Shown here piece by piece: positions 52,072-59,208 of a stretch of DNA of 64,000 bases. Made by a program: the position numbers and the translations under genes. The stretch lies in assembly GCA_002483345.1 (NCBI GenBank), contig DLHS01000005.1:173947-237946 (forward strand), in the 5' to 3' direction. Position 1 is the stretch's first letter. Every line of letters begins with the position of its first letter. This DNA comes from Bacteroidetes bacterium UBA7662. GTDB taxonomy: Bacteria; Bacteroidota; Bacteroidia; UBA7662. The notes below the pieces were generated by a model. That model saw nothing but the letters and a program-made list of their open reading frames with translations, had not been told where the DNA came from and did no database searches.

Positions 52072-52803
52072 TCAATTGATGTCGCCGGCAAGCGGTCGCA
52101 TCAAAATCTCTTCAATCACCGCTGACGGACTCAAAACAGAAGCCGCATAAATGGTATCTGCAACATCGGAAGCCTGCATAAAACGCGATTCAGGCAAATC
52201 ACTGGCTGCCCAGCTGTCGGTATAGGTGGCGCCCGGAAGGACCGCTGTTACTTTTATCCGATGGTCTTTCAACTCTTCCCGCAGTACTTTGGTCATGCCA
52301 AGCAAGGCGAATTTGGTAATGCAATAGGATCCGCCATTGGTATAGGCAGTAATGCTGGCCGTAGAGCAGATGTTGAAGATATGCCCGTTTTTACGGGCCA
52401 TCATGGCCGGAAGCAGGGCGCGGGTGAGGTGGTAGGCACTGTAGACATTGACTTCCGTCAGTTTTTCGAGCACCCCTTCCGCCTCCGTATGGATGGAACC
52501 CGGCTCGAATACACCCGCGTTGTTGACAAGCAGATCAACGGCCTTGCAAAATTGTTTTATGGCTTCACCAAAGGCAGCCACTTCAGGGCGTTTGCCCATA
52601 TCGAGGGCCAGACCCAGAAATTGTTGTTGGGGATAACGCTGCTGCAGGCTGCTTTGCAGGGCACTGACAGCAGCGGCAGACCGGGCGCAAAACGCAATGT
52701 TAGCGCCTGAGGAGGCATATTTCTCTACTATCGCCAGGCCGATGCCTTTGGTAGCGCCGGTAACCACGATAGTTTTTTGGTGAAAGGGAAGGGTATCGCT
52801 CAT
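52072..52803 (-). CDS. Short-chain dehydrogenase/reductase
   Basis: A protein of 243 aa. The Rossmann loop is VVTGATKGIGLAIV, then LLVNNAGVFEPGS, catalytic Ser in IFNICSTASITAY and YxxxK in GSYCITKFALLG. It uses NAD(P)H; substrate unknown. The ATG at 52803 lies divergent to mlaE. It may be co-transcribed with the HMG-CoA synthase gene downstream. Confidence 0.88.
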   Translation of the reverse strand: MSDTLPFHQKTIVVTGATKGIGLAIVEKYASSGANIAFCARSAAAVSALQSSLQQRYPQQQFLGLALDMGKRPEVAAFGEAIKQFCKAVDLLVNNAGVFEPGSIHTEAEGVLEKLTEVNVYSAYHLTRALLPAMMARKNGHIFNICSTASITAYTNGGSYCITKFALLGMTKVLREELKDHRIKVTAVLPGATYTDSWAASDLPESRFMQASDVADTIYAASVLSPSAVIEEILMRPLAGDIN

Positions 52804-52819
52804 GCGGGTAAAAAAAGTG

Positions 52820-52827
52820 TATTTTTG
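52820..52827 (+). promoter_or_regulatory. -7 promoter element of mlaE
   Basis: TATTTTTG matches TAnnTTTG and lies 17 bp before the preferred start at 52845, which argues against the in-frame TTG at 52830. Confidence 0.55.
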
Positions 52828-52844
52828 GCTTGTTCGAAAATGAA

Positions 52845-53582
52845 ATGAGGTTTTTTTACCATTTTGGCCGTTATCTCCTGCTGCTCAAGCAGATGTTCCG
52901 CCGTCCGGAGAACTTTCGCATGTACTGGGACGAGCTTTTTCGCCAGATGGTTTCCATTGGTATCGGTTCACTGGGCATAGTGGCAATCATTTCTGTATTC
53001 ATGGGGGCGGTAACCACTGTCCAGACGGCCTACCAGCTGGTTTCGGGTTTGGTTGCTAAAACCGTTATCGGCGCCATTGTGGCCGATTCAAGTATATTGG
53101 AATTGGCACCTACCATTACTTCACTCGTTCTGGCAGGTAAAATCGGGTCCAGCATAGCCTCCGAAATCGGAACCATGCGGGTAACCGAGCAGATCGACGC
53201 GCTTGAAATCATGGGTGTGAATGCCCCAGGTTATATCATCCTGCCCAAGGTACTGGCTGCTGTTATTACTATCCCGCTGCTGATTATATTGTCGATTGCC
53301 CTGAGCATAGGCGGCGGTATTTTTGTGGGAGATGCCACCGGTATTTTGTCTTCACAGCAGTTTATCGAAGGCGCACGCTCTTCCTTCAAAGGCTACAATG
53401 TATTTTTCTCCATGACAAAGGCCTTTACCTTTGCCTTTGTGATTTCATCGGTTTCCGCCTATCAGGGATATTATACCTCCGGTGGTTCGCTGGAAGTAGG
53501 GCAAAGCAGCACCCGTGCCGTGGTTTACAGCTGTATACTCATCTTGTTGTCGGATTATTTACTCGCCCAACTGATGCTCTGA
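52845..53582 (+). CDS. mlaE: MlaE-type ABC transporter permease
   Basis: A protein of 245 aa with about five membrane helices, starting MRFFYHFGRYLLLLKQMFRR. The MlaE/YrbE family blocks are present: FMGAVTTVQTAYQLVSG, LELAPTITSLVLAGKIGSSI and ASEIGTMRVTEQIDALEIMG. With MlaF and an MCE-domain protein it moves phospholipids between membranes. Its TGA stop overlaps the mlaF ATG (GATGATG region), so the two are coupled. Confidence 0.92.
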   Translation: MRFFYHFGRYLLLLKQMFRRPENFRMYWDELFRQMVSIGIGSLGIVAIISVFMGAVTTVQTAYQLVSGLVAKTVIGAIVADSSILELAPTITSLVLAGKIGSSIASEIGTMRVTEQIDALEIMGVNAPGYIILPKVLAAVITIPLLIILSIALSIGGGIFVGDATGILSSQQFIEGARSSFKGYNVFFSMTKAFTFAFVISSVSAYQGYYTSGGSLEVGQSSTRAVVYSCILILLSDYLLAQLML

Positions 53583-54346
53583 TGATACAACTCCAGAACC
53601 TCTACAAATCTTTCGGCGACAAATCCATACTGACAGATATCTCTGCCAGCTTTTATCCCGGCAAGGTAAACATGATTATCGGTGCTTCAGGCAGTGGTAA
53701 ATCGGTGTTGATGAAGCTGATGGTGGGCCTCCACGAAGCCGACAAAGGCAATATTCTGTACGATAACAAAGACTATGTGGCACTCTCCCGGCCTGAAAGA
53801 GCAGAAGTCAGAAAGGAAATCGGTATGCTTTTCCAGAATTCAGCCCTTTTTGACTCGTTGACAGTGGAACAGAATGTACTTTTCCCCCTGCAGATGTTTG
53901 CAGAGAAAACGCTTGCCGAAAACCTCGACCGGGTGAATTTCTGTCTGGAAAGGGTAGGACTGAAAGATACCAACAAACTATATCCCTCCGAACTGAGTGG
54001 CGGGATGAAAAAAAGGGTCGGTATTGCCCGGGCCATTGTGCTGAACCCTAAATATCTTTTCTGCGACGAACCCAATTCAGGACTTGACCCGTTGACATCT
54101 ATCCTGATTGATGAACTCATCAAGGAAATTACCATTGAGTTTAACATTACCACCATCGTTAACTCACATGACATGAACTCGGTTATGGAGATCGGTGATC
54201 AGATTATCTATATCTACAAAGGCCGTAAAGCCTGGGAAGGAGATAAGTCAACCATACTTTCCACTGATACCAAAGAACTCAACGACTTTGTATTTGCCAC
54301 CACTTTCCTGAAAGAGTTCAGAAGCCGCCGGAATAACGGCGAATAG
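53582..54346 (+). CDS. mlaF: MlaF-type ABC transporter ATP-binding protein
   Basis: A protein of 254 aa. Walker A is IIGASGSGKSVLMKL, the signature is ELSGGMKKRVGIARAI, Walker B is YLFCDEPNSGLDPLTS and the His switch is in VNSHDMNS. The GGMKKR signature is typical of MlaF/MCE transporters. No MlaD/MCE gene follows; sucD does. Confidence 0.92.
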   Translation: MIQLQNLYKSFGDKSILTDISASFYPGKVNMIIGASGSGKSVLMKLMVGLHEADKGNILYDNKDYVALSRPERAEVRKEIGMLFQNSALFDSLTVEQNVLFPLQMFAEKTLAENLDRVNFCLERVGLKDTNKLYPSELSGGMKKRVGIARAIVLNPKYLFCDEPNSGLDPLTSILIDELIKEITIEFNITTIVNSHDMNSVMEIGDQIIYIYKGRKAWEGDKSTILSTDTKELNDFVFATTFLKEFRSRRNNGE

Positions 54347-54413
54347 AGGTCGGAAAAATCATTCTGAGGCCGTATCTTGCAGCCGCTTTCTAAACAAGCC
54401 AATATTAGCCAAC

Positions 54414-55289
54414 ATGAGCGTACTCGTCGACAAAAATTCGCGCGTAATTGTGCAGGGGTTTACCGGAAATGAAGGAACCTTCCACGCCACCCAGATGATT
54501 GAATATGGCACCAACGTAGTCGGTGGTGTAACTCCCGGAAAAGGAGGCAGCATGCATATCGAGAAGCCGGTGTTTAATACCGTTGCTGAAGCAGTAGCTG
54601 CAACCGGAGCCAATGTATCCATCATTTTTGTGCCGCCGGCTTTTGCTGCCGATGCTATCATGGAAGCCGCTGATGCTGGTATAGCTGTCATCGTCTGCAT
54701 TACCGAAGGTATTCCTACCAAAGATATGATCCAGGCAAAGGAATACATCAAAGGCAAAAACGTCCGCCTGATCGGACCGAACTGTCCGGGTGTAATCACG
54801 CCTGAGGGCGCGAAGGTAGGTATTATGCCAGGTTTTGTTTTTAAACCAGGTCGCATAGGCATTGTCTCTAAATCAGGTACCCTTACTTATGAAGCTGCCG
54901 ATCAGATTGTAAAAGCAGGCCTCGGTATCTCTACCGCCATCGGCATCGGAGGTGATCCGATTATCGGAACTTCTACCAAAGAAGCAGTGGAGCTTTTCAT
55001 GAACGACCCTGATACGGATGCCATCGTCATGATTGGTGAAATCGGCGGAGGTATGGAAGCAGATGCTGCCAACTATATCAAATCTACCGGTAACAAAAAG
55101 CCGGTGGTGGGTTTCATAGCAGGCCAGACAGCCCCGGCGGGTCGCCGTATGGGACATGCAGGTGCCATCGTAGGTGGTGCTGATGATACCGCTGCTGCCA
55201 AGATGAAAATCATGGCCGCCTGTGGTATTCACGTAGTAGCATCACCCGCCGATATCGGCAAGACGATGGCTACCGTCCTCAAGAAGTAA
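54414..55289 (+). CDS. sucD: Succinyl-CoA ligase, alpha subunit
   Basis: A protein of 291 aa. It forms succinate and ATP or GTP from succinyl-CoA in the TCA cycle. The CoA-binding start is VQGFTGNEGTFHATQMIEYG and GVTPGKGG; the phosphohistidine lies in RRMGHAGAIVGG; GPNCPGVITP and SKSGTLTYEA are also typical. The beta subunit gene is not in the window. Confidence 0.96.
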   Translation: MSVLVDKNSRVIVQGFTGNEGTFHATQMIEYGTNVVGGVTPGKGGSMHIEKPVFNTVAEAVAATGANVSIIFVPPAFAADAIMEAADAGIAVIVCITEGIPTKDMIQAKEYIKGKNVRLIGPNCPGVITPEGAKVGIMPGFVFKPGRIGIVSKSGTLTYEAADQIVKAGLGISTAIGIGGDPIIGTSTKEAVELFMNDPDTDAIVMIGEIGGGMEADAANYIKSTGNKKPVVGFIAGQTAPAGRRMGHAGAIVGGADDTAAAKMKIMAACGIHVVASPADIGKTMATVLKK

Positions 55290-55311
55290 TCATACAATCT
55301 CCATAGAATAA

Positions 55312-55338
55312 AGCTGCCCGGTGGGTGGCTTTTTTTTT
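55312..55338 (+). terminator. Rho-independent terminator after sucD
   Basis: AGC-TG-CCC and GGG-TG-GCT (55312-55330) form a stem with two G-U pairs, followed by eight T. It starts 23 bp after the sucD stop. Confidence 0.7.
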
Positions 55339-55376
55339 AGACATCGGGATTTCGAGAGGCGAGATTTTGAGACGGG
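55339..55376. repeat. CGAGAGG-type heptamer repeat, copy 6
   Basis: AGACATCGGGATTTCGAGAG leads into GCGAGATTTTGAGAC, the same layout as 27117-27149. It lies directly after the sucD terminator. Confidence 0.75.
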
Positions 55377-55520
55377 CTTTCCCGGTATTTCAGCGTCGTG
55401 GTTTTTCAACCAGATGCTGCAGCGTAAAAGGAGTTTCAGAGAGCCTTCATAAGCCTGTCATTTCGAGTAGGTTTTCCCGTAAAAAACAAAGCAAACCGTA
55501 TCGAGAAAGACAGGCAGACG
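55375..55520. repeat. Dispersed ~150-bp hairpin repeat, copy 1
   Basis: GGGCTTTCC, ATTTCAGC, TGGTTTTT and AAAGGAGTT blocks lead to a hairpin whose arms are GCCTGTC (55453-55459) and GACAGGC (55509-55515), with TTTCGAGTAGG and CCGTATCGAGAA between them. The same series in the same order recurs at 57166-57322. Confidence 0.8.
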
Positions 55521-55550
55521 GGAGTGATTTGCTGATGTGCTGATTTTTTT

Positions 55551-55592
55551 GACCATGGACCATGGACCATGGACCATCGACTATCGACCGCC
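55551..55592. repeat. Six in-phase GACCATG-type heptamers
   Basis: GACCATG three times, then GACCATC, GACTATC, GACCGCC, all in exact 7-bp phase. The array runs into the last codons of the alpha/beta hydrolase gene: its stop codon (55581-55583) lies inside the fifth heptamer. Confidence 0.85.
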
Positions 55593-56444
55593 GAAGGCTC
55601 CCGCCTCTACGCTGCTTTCATCAAAGATCGCCCTGATCGTATCGTCGTGCCAGAGGATGCGGTAGTGGCCGGTGCCGGGCAGGGGATAGAGCCTCACTTT
55701 GGCAGAGGCCGCGGCTATTTTCTCAGCCCGGTCAAAGCGGATGATTTTGTCGGCAGGGTCGTGGATGAGTTGCACGGTTTGGATGGGTAGGGCATCAATC
55801 CAGCCGGAAACCACCAATTCATCAGGCGAATAGCCGAAGCGGGTTTTAATAAGCCGGAACATAGAGTCGATTTGTTTCCCGGTGAGGCCGATCATGGCAC
55901 CGAATTCAGTGAAGGCATCGGCATACCGGTTGGGGCTGGTAATCATGGTAAGCTGTTCCGGACAAAGCTCCGGGTGCTGGTGCAGGGCAAAAACAGTTGC
56001 CCCGCTGCCAAAGGAATGGGTAATAATTTTGTCGCGGATATCGAAATCACGGAGTAAGCGGGCAATCAGAGCCGAAAATTCAAAAAGATTCGTGGTTTTA
56101 CCACCACTTTTGCCATGAGCAGGGGCATCAAAACCCCAGACCGTATAGCCTCTGCCGGCCAGCTCCAGGGCTATCCGACCCAGACTGCCGGCATGACCTT
56201 CCCAGCCATGCACCAGCAGTGCTTTTTTGCTGCCATTACCCCAGCGATACAGTTGAATGGGCGTCCCGTTGAAATCAAAAAGAGTTTGCTCACTTTGTGC
56301 CAGCGCGGCCATATCCCGTTCGCGGTGGGCCTGGGGACGGGGAGAAGTAAAGAAACGGAAAAGGGCATCAGCCGATTTGTGGGGCGACAGCCAGAAGTAG
56401 ACCGCAAAATAGAGTCGTTGGTAGAAAAGCCAGAGTTTGAACAT
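55581..56444 (-). CDS. Alpha/beta hydrolase
   Basis: A protein of 287 aa. The alpha/beta-hydrolase core shows ALLVHGWEGHAGSLGRIALE (oxyanion region), the nucleophile elbow THSFGSGATVF with Ser, Asp in QLIHDPADKII and His in LPGTGHYRILWHDD. An N-terminal hydrophobic segment (LWLFYQRLYFAVYFWL) may attach it to the membrane. The substrate is unknown. A TetR-type operator lies 5 bp before its start, and the TetR gene lies just upstream on the same strand. The final GGR and stop are coded by a heptamer repeat. Confidence 0.85.
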   Translation of the reverse strand: MFKLWLFYQRLYFAVYFWLSPHKSADALFRFFTSPRPQAHRERDMAALAQSEQTLFDFNGTPIQLYRWGNGSKKALLVHGWEGHAGSLGRIALELAGRGYTVWGFDAPAHGKSGGKTTNLFEFSALIARLLRDFDIRDKIITHSFGSGATVFALHQHPELCPEQLTMITSPNRYADAFTEFGAMIGLTGKQIDSMFRLIKTRFGYSPDELVVSGWIDALPIQTVQLIHDPADKIIRFDRAEKIAAASAKVRLYPLPGTGHYRILWHDDTIRAIFDESSVEAGAFGGR

Positions 56445-56449
56445 ATATT

Positions 56450-56463
56450 ATACCGATTGGTAT
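56450..56463. promoter_or_regulatory. TetR-type operator at the hydrolase gene
   Basis: ATACC-GATT-GGTAT is a perfect inverted repeat, 5 bp before the hydrolase ATG. It matches the site before the tetR gene (57094-57107) in 12 of 14 positions. Confidence 0.75.
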
Positions 56464-56487
56464 TTTATTGGATAAAAAAATAGGGGA

Positions 56488-57081
56488 TTAAAGGAAGAGT
56501 TTGGTTTGAAGCAGTTGTTCGGCCTGCTGAAGGGCTGTTTCCAGGTATTTGCGGTCACCGGTACCTTTGGTCAGCAAAACGCCGCCTTCGATCAGCACAA
56601 AAAGGCTGCTGACGATGGCTCCTGTATCTGCATCGGGCTTGAATTCGCCTTTTTCCTTGCCTTTCTCAATCAGTCTTTCTCCGCTTTGCTGCCAGTAATC
56701 CACCGATTTTCTGACGGCCGCATACAGCAAAGGATGCGTATCATCTGCTTCGGTGAGGGTGTTGGCAATCGGGCAGCCGAAATGAAGCTGCTCTCTACCC
56801 AGCATATTGCGGTAAAAGTCGAGCAGCGCCATCAGTTTGCCCTTACCGGTTTTTTCGAGCGACTGCACAATGCGGATTTCGGCGAGCACCTGCATTACAT
56901 TGTACTCGAATGCCGCCACGGCAACTTCATCTTTGTTCTCAAAATTGCCGTAAATGGCTCCTTTAGAGAGCCCTGTAGCGGTTGTGAGATCGCTCAGGGA
57001 AGTACCGGAAACGCCCTTTCTGTTAAAAATGGGTGCCGTCCGGGCAATGATGAAGGCGCGTGTCTGCTCAGCTTTTGACAT
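56488..57081 (-). CDS. TetR/AcrR family transcriptional regulator
   Basis: A protein of 197 aa from the ATG at 57081 (MSKAEQTRAFIIARTAPIF). The TetR helix-turn-helix spans about 20-60: NRKGVSGTSLSDLTTATGLS and KGAIYGNFENKDEVAV. The C-terminal ligand-binding domain includes REQLHFGCPIANTLTEADD, similar to the FGCP motif of regulators that respond to small electrophiles or lipids. It ends 43 bp before the alpha/beta hydrolase start. A longer in-frame start at 57153 would read through its own promoter and operator and is rejected. Confidence 0.9.
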   Translation of the reverse strand: MSKAEQTRAFIIARTAPIFNRKGVSGTSLSDLTTATGLSKGAIYGNFENKDEVAVAAFEYNVMQVLAEIRIVQSLEKTGKGKLMALLDFYRNMLGREQLHFGCPIANTLTEADDTHPLLYAAVRKSVDYWQQSGERLIEKGKEKGEFKPDADTGAIVSSLFVLIEGGVLLTKGTGDRKYLETALQQAEQLLQTKLFL

Positions 57082-57085
57082 AAGG

Positions 57086-57107
57086 CAAATATAATACTGT
57101 TTGGTAT
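57086..57107 (-). promoter_or_regulatory. tetR promoter -7 element and operator
   Basis: TATATTTG (minus strand, 57086-57093) matches TAnnTTTG. Directly upstream, ATACTGTTTGGTAT (57094-57107, plus strand) is an inverted repeat that would lie between -33 and -7 and so block RNA polymerase. It matches the site at 56450-56463. Confidence 0.75.
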
Positions 57108-57165
57108 ATTTTGTGCAGGCATTGAGATTTTGACCATTCGACGAAAAGCTCATGGGCGAGAGGGC

Positions 57166-57322
57166 GGGACGGGGCTTTCCTTATTATTTCAGCCTGATGG
57201 TTTTTAACGCAGATTCCGCTGAGTTAAAGGAGTTACACAGCGTTTCCATAGCCTGTCATTTCGAGTAGGTTTCCCCGTAAAAACAAGCAATGCAGACCGT
57301 ATCGAGAAGGACAGGCGGGCCG
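57166..57322. repeat. Dispersed ~150-bp hairpin repeat, copy 2
   Basis: It repeats the order of blocks at 55375-55520: GGGGCTTTCC, ATTTCAGC, TGGTTTTT, AAAGGAGTT, then a hairpin with GCCTGTC (57251-57257) and GACAGGC (57310-57316) and TTTCGAGTAGG / CCGTATCGAGAA between. Confidence 0.8.
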
Positions 57323-57395
57323 CGGCGCGGCATGGCATACCTGTGCTGAAAGCAATGTTTTTGTTCGACCCCTACAGGGTCGGAGGGTTGGGGGC

Positions 57396-57679
57396 GCTTA
57401 CGCTTACGCAGCTTGTGGCCCTACAGGCCACCGGGCAGATTTTGACCCCTGCGGGGTTAGAGGGGAGGGAGGGGTGCGGTGCTTACGCTTACGCAGCTTG
57501 TGGCCCTACAGGCCATCGGGCAGATTTTGACCCCTGCGGGGTTAGAGGGGTGCGGCGCTTGCGCTTACGCAGCTTGTGGCCCTACAGGCCATCGGGCAGA
57601 TTTCGATCCCTACGGGGTTAGAGGGGAGGGAGGGGTGCGGTGCTTGCGCTTCCACACCTTGTGGCTCTGCAGGCCACAG
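57396..57679. repeat. Tandem ~85-bp repeat, three units and a decayed fourth
   Basis: Units start at 57396 (85 bp), 57481 (76 bp, lacking a 9-bp AGGGAGGGG), 57557 (85 bp) and 57642 (partial, decayed). Each begins GCTT(A/G)CGCTTACGCAGC and holds two hairpins: TGTGGCCCTACAGGCCA and ACCCCTGCGGGGT. Frames that read through it are repeats, not proteins. A related GACCCCTACAGGGTC hairpin lies just upstream (57367-57381), and an ACGGTGCCT/AGGCACCGT hairpin downstream (57704-57732). The whole gap 57108-57831 holds repeats and no gene. Confidence 0.9.
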
Positions 57680-57799
57680 TTGTACGCTTTGGACGTTGTG
57701 TTCACGGTGCCTTCGGGTGCCTCAGGCACCGTCAGATCCCCGTTCCGTTTAACCCCTTTTACCGTTTTAAACGTTTAACCCCGCCACACGCTCAAAAAG

Positions 57800-57835
57800 T
57801 CTCGCCCTCTCGCTACTCGCTCTCTCGATGTCTAG
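57800..57835. repeat. CGAGAGG-type heptamer repeat, copy 7 (reverse orientation)
   Basis: GTCTCGC, CCTCTCG, CTACTCG and CTCTCTCG units end with ATGTCTAG, the reverse complement of the AGACAT lead of other copies. It overlaps the stop codon of the DinB-like gene. Confidence 0.75.
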
Positions 57836-58374
57836 AAAAACTTCTTCTCCGGAGCCTTCCCGAATTTTTCCGCGTTATAGCTCGCACTGGCACCTTTGGG
57901 TATGCTCAGCGATTGCCAATGTTCGCCTTGCAGCCATTTGGCCAGGTAAACAATCTGACCCACATGATAGGGCAGATGTGCCAGTTGCCGGAGGATGGCA
58001 GATTGTACGCTGTGACCTTCATTGCGAATGTAGACGGTTTGACCAAGTTCCTCCTCCTTAAGGGGTTCAATGGCATCAAACAGACATTTCCATCCTGATT
58101 CCCAGAATCCCAGAAGCTGATCTTTGTCCCATTCCTGGGGTGTAAATTCGGCATCCCTTTGTCGGTCAGGTTTTTCTCCGTCGGTGGTGAGAAAGTCAGT
58201 CCAGCGCGAATGCATATTGCCGGCCATGTGCTGTACGATGATGGCGATGCTGTTATCGCCCTGGCCGGGGGTGGCGTGGAGCTGTTCGAGGGTGAGCGCT
58301 GCCATTGACTTATCGGAAAGCGATTTGTAGTAGCGGAAAAGCTGGAGGCTGGTGGGGAGGAAGTCGTTGTCCAT
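57832..58374 (-). CDS. DinB-like protein (DUF1572 type)
   Basis: A protein of 180 aa from the ATG at 58374, which overlaps the stop of the upstream GNAT gene as TGATG; longer in-frame starts run into that gene. A four-helix DinB/YfiT-like fold is indicated by NSIAIIVQHMAGNMHSRWTD and AILRQLAHLPYHVGQIVYLA, with three His that would bind a metal. Many such proteins are thiol-dependent transferases or hydrolases; the substrate is unknown. Confidence 0.8.
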   Translation of the reverse strand: MDNDFLPTSLQLFRYYKSLSDKSMAALTLEQLHATPGQGDNSIAIIVQHMAGNMHSRWTDFLTTDGEKPDRQRDAEFTPQEWDKDQLLGFWESGWKCLFDAIEPLKEEELGQTVYIRNEGHSVQSAILRQLAHLPYHVGQIVYLAKWLQGEHWQSLSIPKGASASYNAEKFGKAPEKKFF

Positions 58375-58826
58375 CAGATGCATTGGTTTTGGGTGTCGCC
58401 GTAAATGTCGCGTCGTACGATGGTGAGAAAACGACTGGGTTCTGCAAGGGGTTCGAAGCCGAATGGTTGGTATAAGCTGTGCGCATCGTGCGTGGCCAGC
58501 AGCAGGCGCCGTAATTTTTTGGTCCAGTCCTGTGCGAGCCACCACGCCAGCATTTGTTTCGACAGCCCCTGACCTCTTTTATCTTCTATCACAAAAACAT
58601 CACAGAGATAGGCAAAGGTGGCATAATCGGTAACCACCCGTGCAAAAGCCAGTTGCCGCCCGTTGTGGCTGATACCAAAACAGTAGCTGTTGTCGATAGC
58701 TTCAGCGATGGTTTCGAAAGGGATGTTTTTACACCAGTAAGATTGTTCCGACAGCCATTTGTGTATGTCGTTACGGTTCAGCATATCAGGGTCGTTGCTG
58801 AGGTAGCTACCATCGGCAAGCGGCAC
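58374..58826 (-). CDS. GNAT family N-acetyltransferase
   Basis: A protein of 150 aa if the GTG at 58826 is used; an ATG at 58784 (MLNRNDIHKWL) or GTG at 58886 are alternatives. The segment SYLSNDPDMLNRNDIHKWL fits the family N-terminus, which favours an early start. Seen are LSEQSYWCKNIPFETIAEAI, the acetyl-CoA loop VIEDKRGQGLSKQML (Q/RxxGxG type) and LYQPFGFEPL. It would acetylate a small molecule or protein. It is translationally coupled to the DinB-like gene. Confidence 0.78.
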   Translation of the reverse strand: MPLADGSYLSNDPDMLNRNDIHKWLSEQSYWCKNIPFETIAEAIDNSYCFGISHNGRQLAFARVVTDYATFAYLCDVFVIEDKRGQGLSKQMLAWWLAQDWTKKLRRLLLATHDAHSLYQPFGFEPLAEPSRFLTIVRRDIYGDTQNQCI

Positions 58827-58992
58827 GGTTTGGAGGAGTGGTCGCACGTTTCGGAGAATTTGTATGTGAAAGTTCGGGGAAATCACGGAATGCCGGAAGC
58901 AGAAAATGATTCCTTCCCGCTTACGGTTGACGAATGCACCCGCAGCTGTCAGAAATCCGCACGCAGCTATACCAAAGCATCAGTTTAAGCCT

Positions 58993-59000
58993 TACCTTTG
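58993..59000 (+). promoter_or_regulatory. -7 promoter element of tRNA-Arg
   Basis: TACCTTTG matches TAnnTTTG, 9 bp before the mature tRNA 5' end at 59010. This places the start of transcription near the mature end. Confidence 0.65.
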
Positions 59001-59009
59001 CACTTCCCC

Positions 59010-59081
59010 GGCCTCGTGGTACAATGGATAGTACGTAAGTCTCCGGAACTTGAGTTACAGGTTCGATTCCTGTCGAGGCCA
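59010..59081 (+). tRNA. tRNA-Arg (anticodon CCG)
   Basis: The acceptor stem GGCCTCG (59010-59016) pairs with CGAGGCC (59074-59080). The D arm is GTAC...GTAC, the anticodon arm TAAGT-CTCCGGA-ACTTG gives anticodon CCG, and the T arm ACAGG-TTCGATT-CCTGT is perfect. The discriminator base is A and CCA is not encoded. It reads the Arg codon CGG. The rest of 58887-59208 holds only its promoter and terminator. Confidence 0.93.
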
Positions 59082-59083
59082 CA

Positions 59084-59110
59084 ACCCCCCGCTTTTGCGG
59101 GGGGTTTTTA
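59084..59110 (+). terminator. Rho-independent terminator of tRNA-Arg
   Basis: A CCCCCCGC/GCGGGGGG stem with a TTTT loop is followed by TTTTT, three bases after the tRNA end. Confidence 0.9.
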
Positions 59111-59208
59111 TTTAAAGTATCCCGATGAAACCTGTATAGATCTATGGGCTGACAAAGCATAGGACATTTTCATGACAGATGTTACGCGCTGTATTATTAG
59201 ATTGAACG

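Noticed and set aside
57343..57679. Possible CRISPR array
   Set aside because: The units are contiguous ~85-bp repeats without unique spacers, and there are no cas genes.
57343..57778. Two repetitive frames of 92 and 99 aa
   Set aside because: They are translations of the ~85-bp tandem repeat, with unit lengths not multiples of three.
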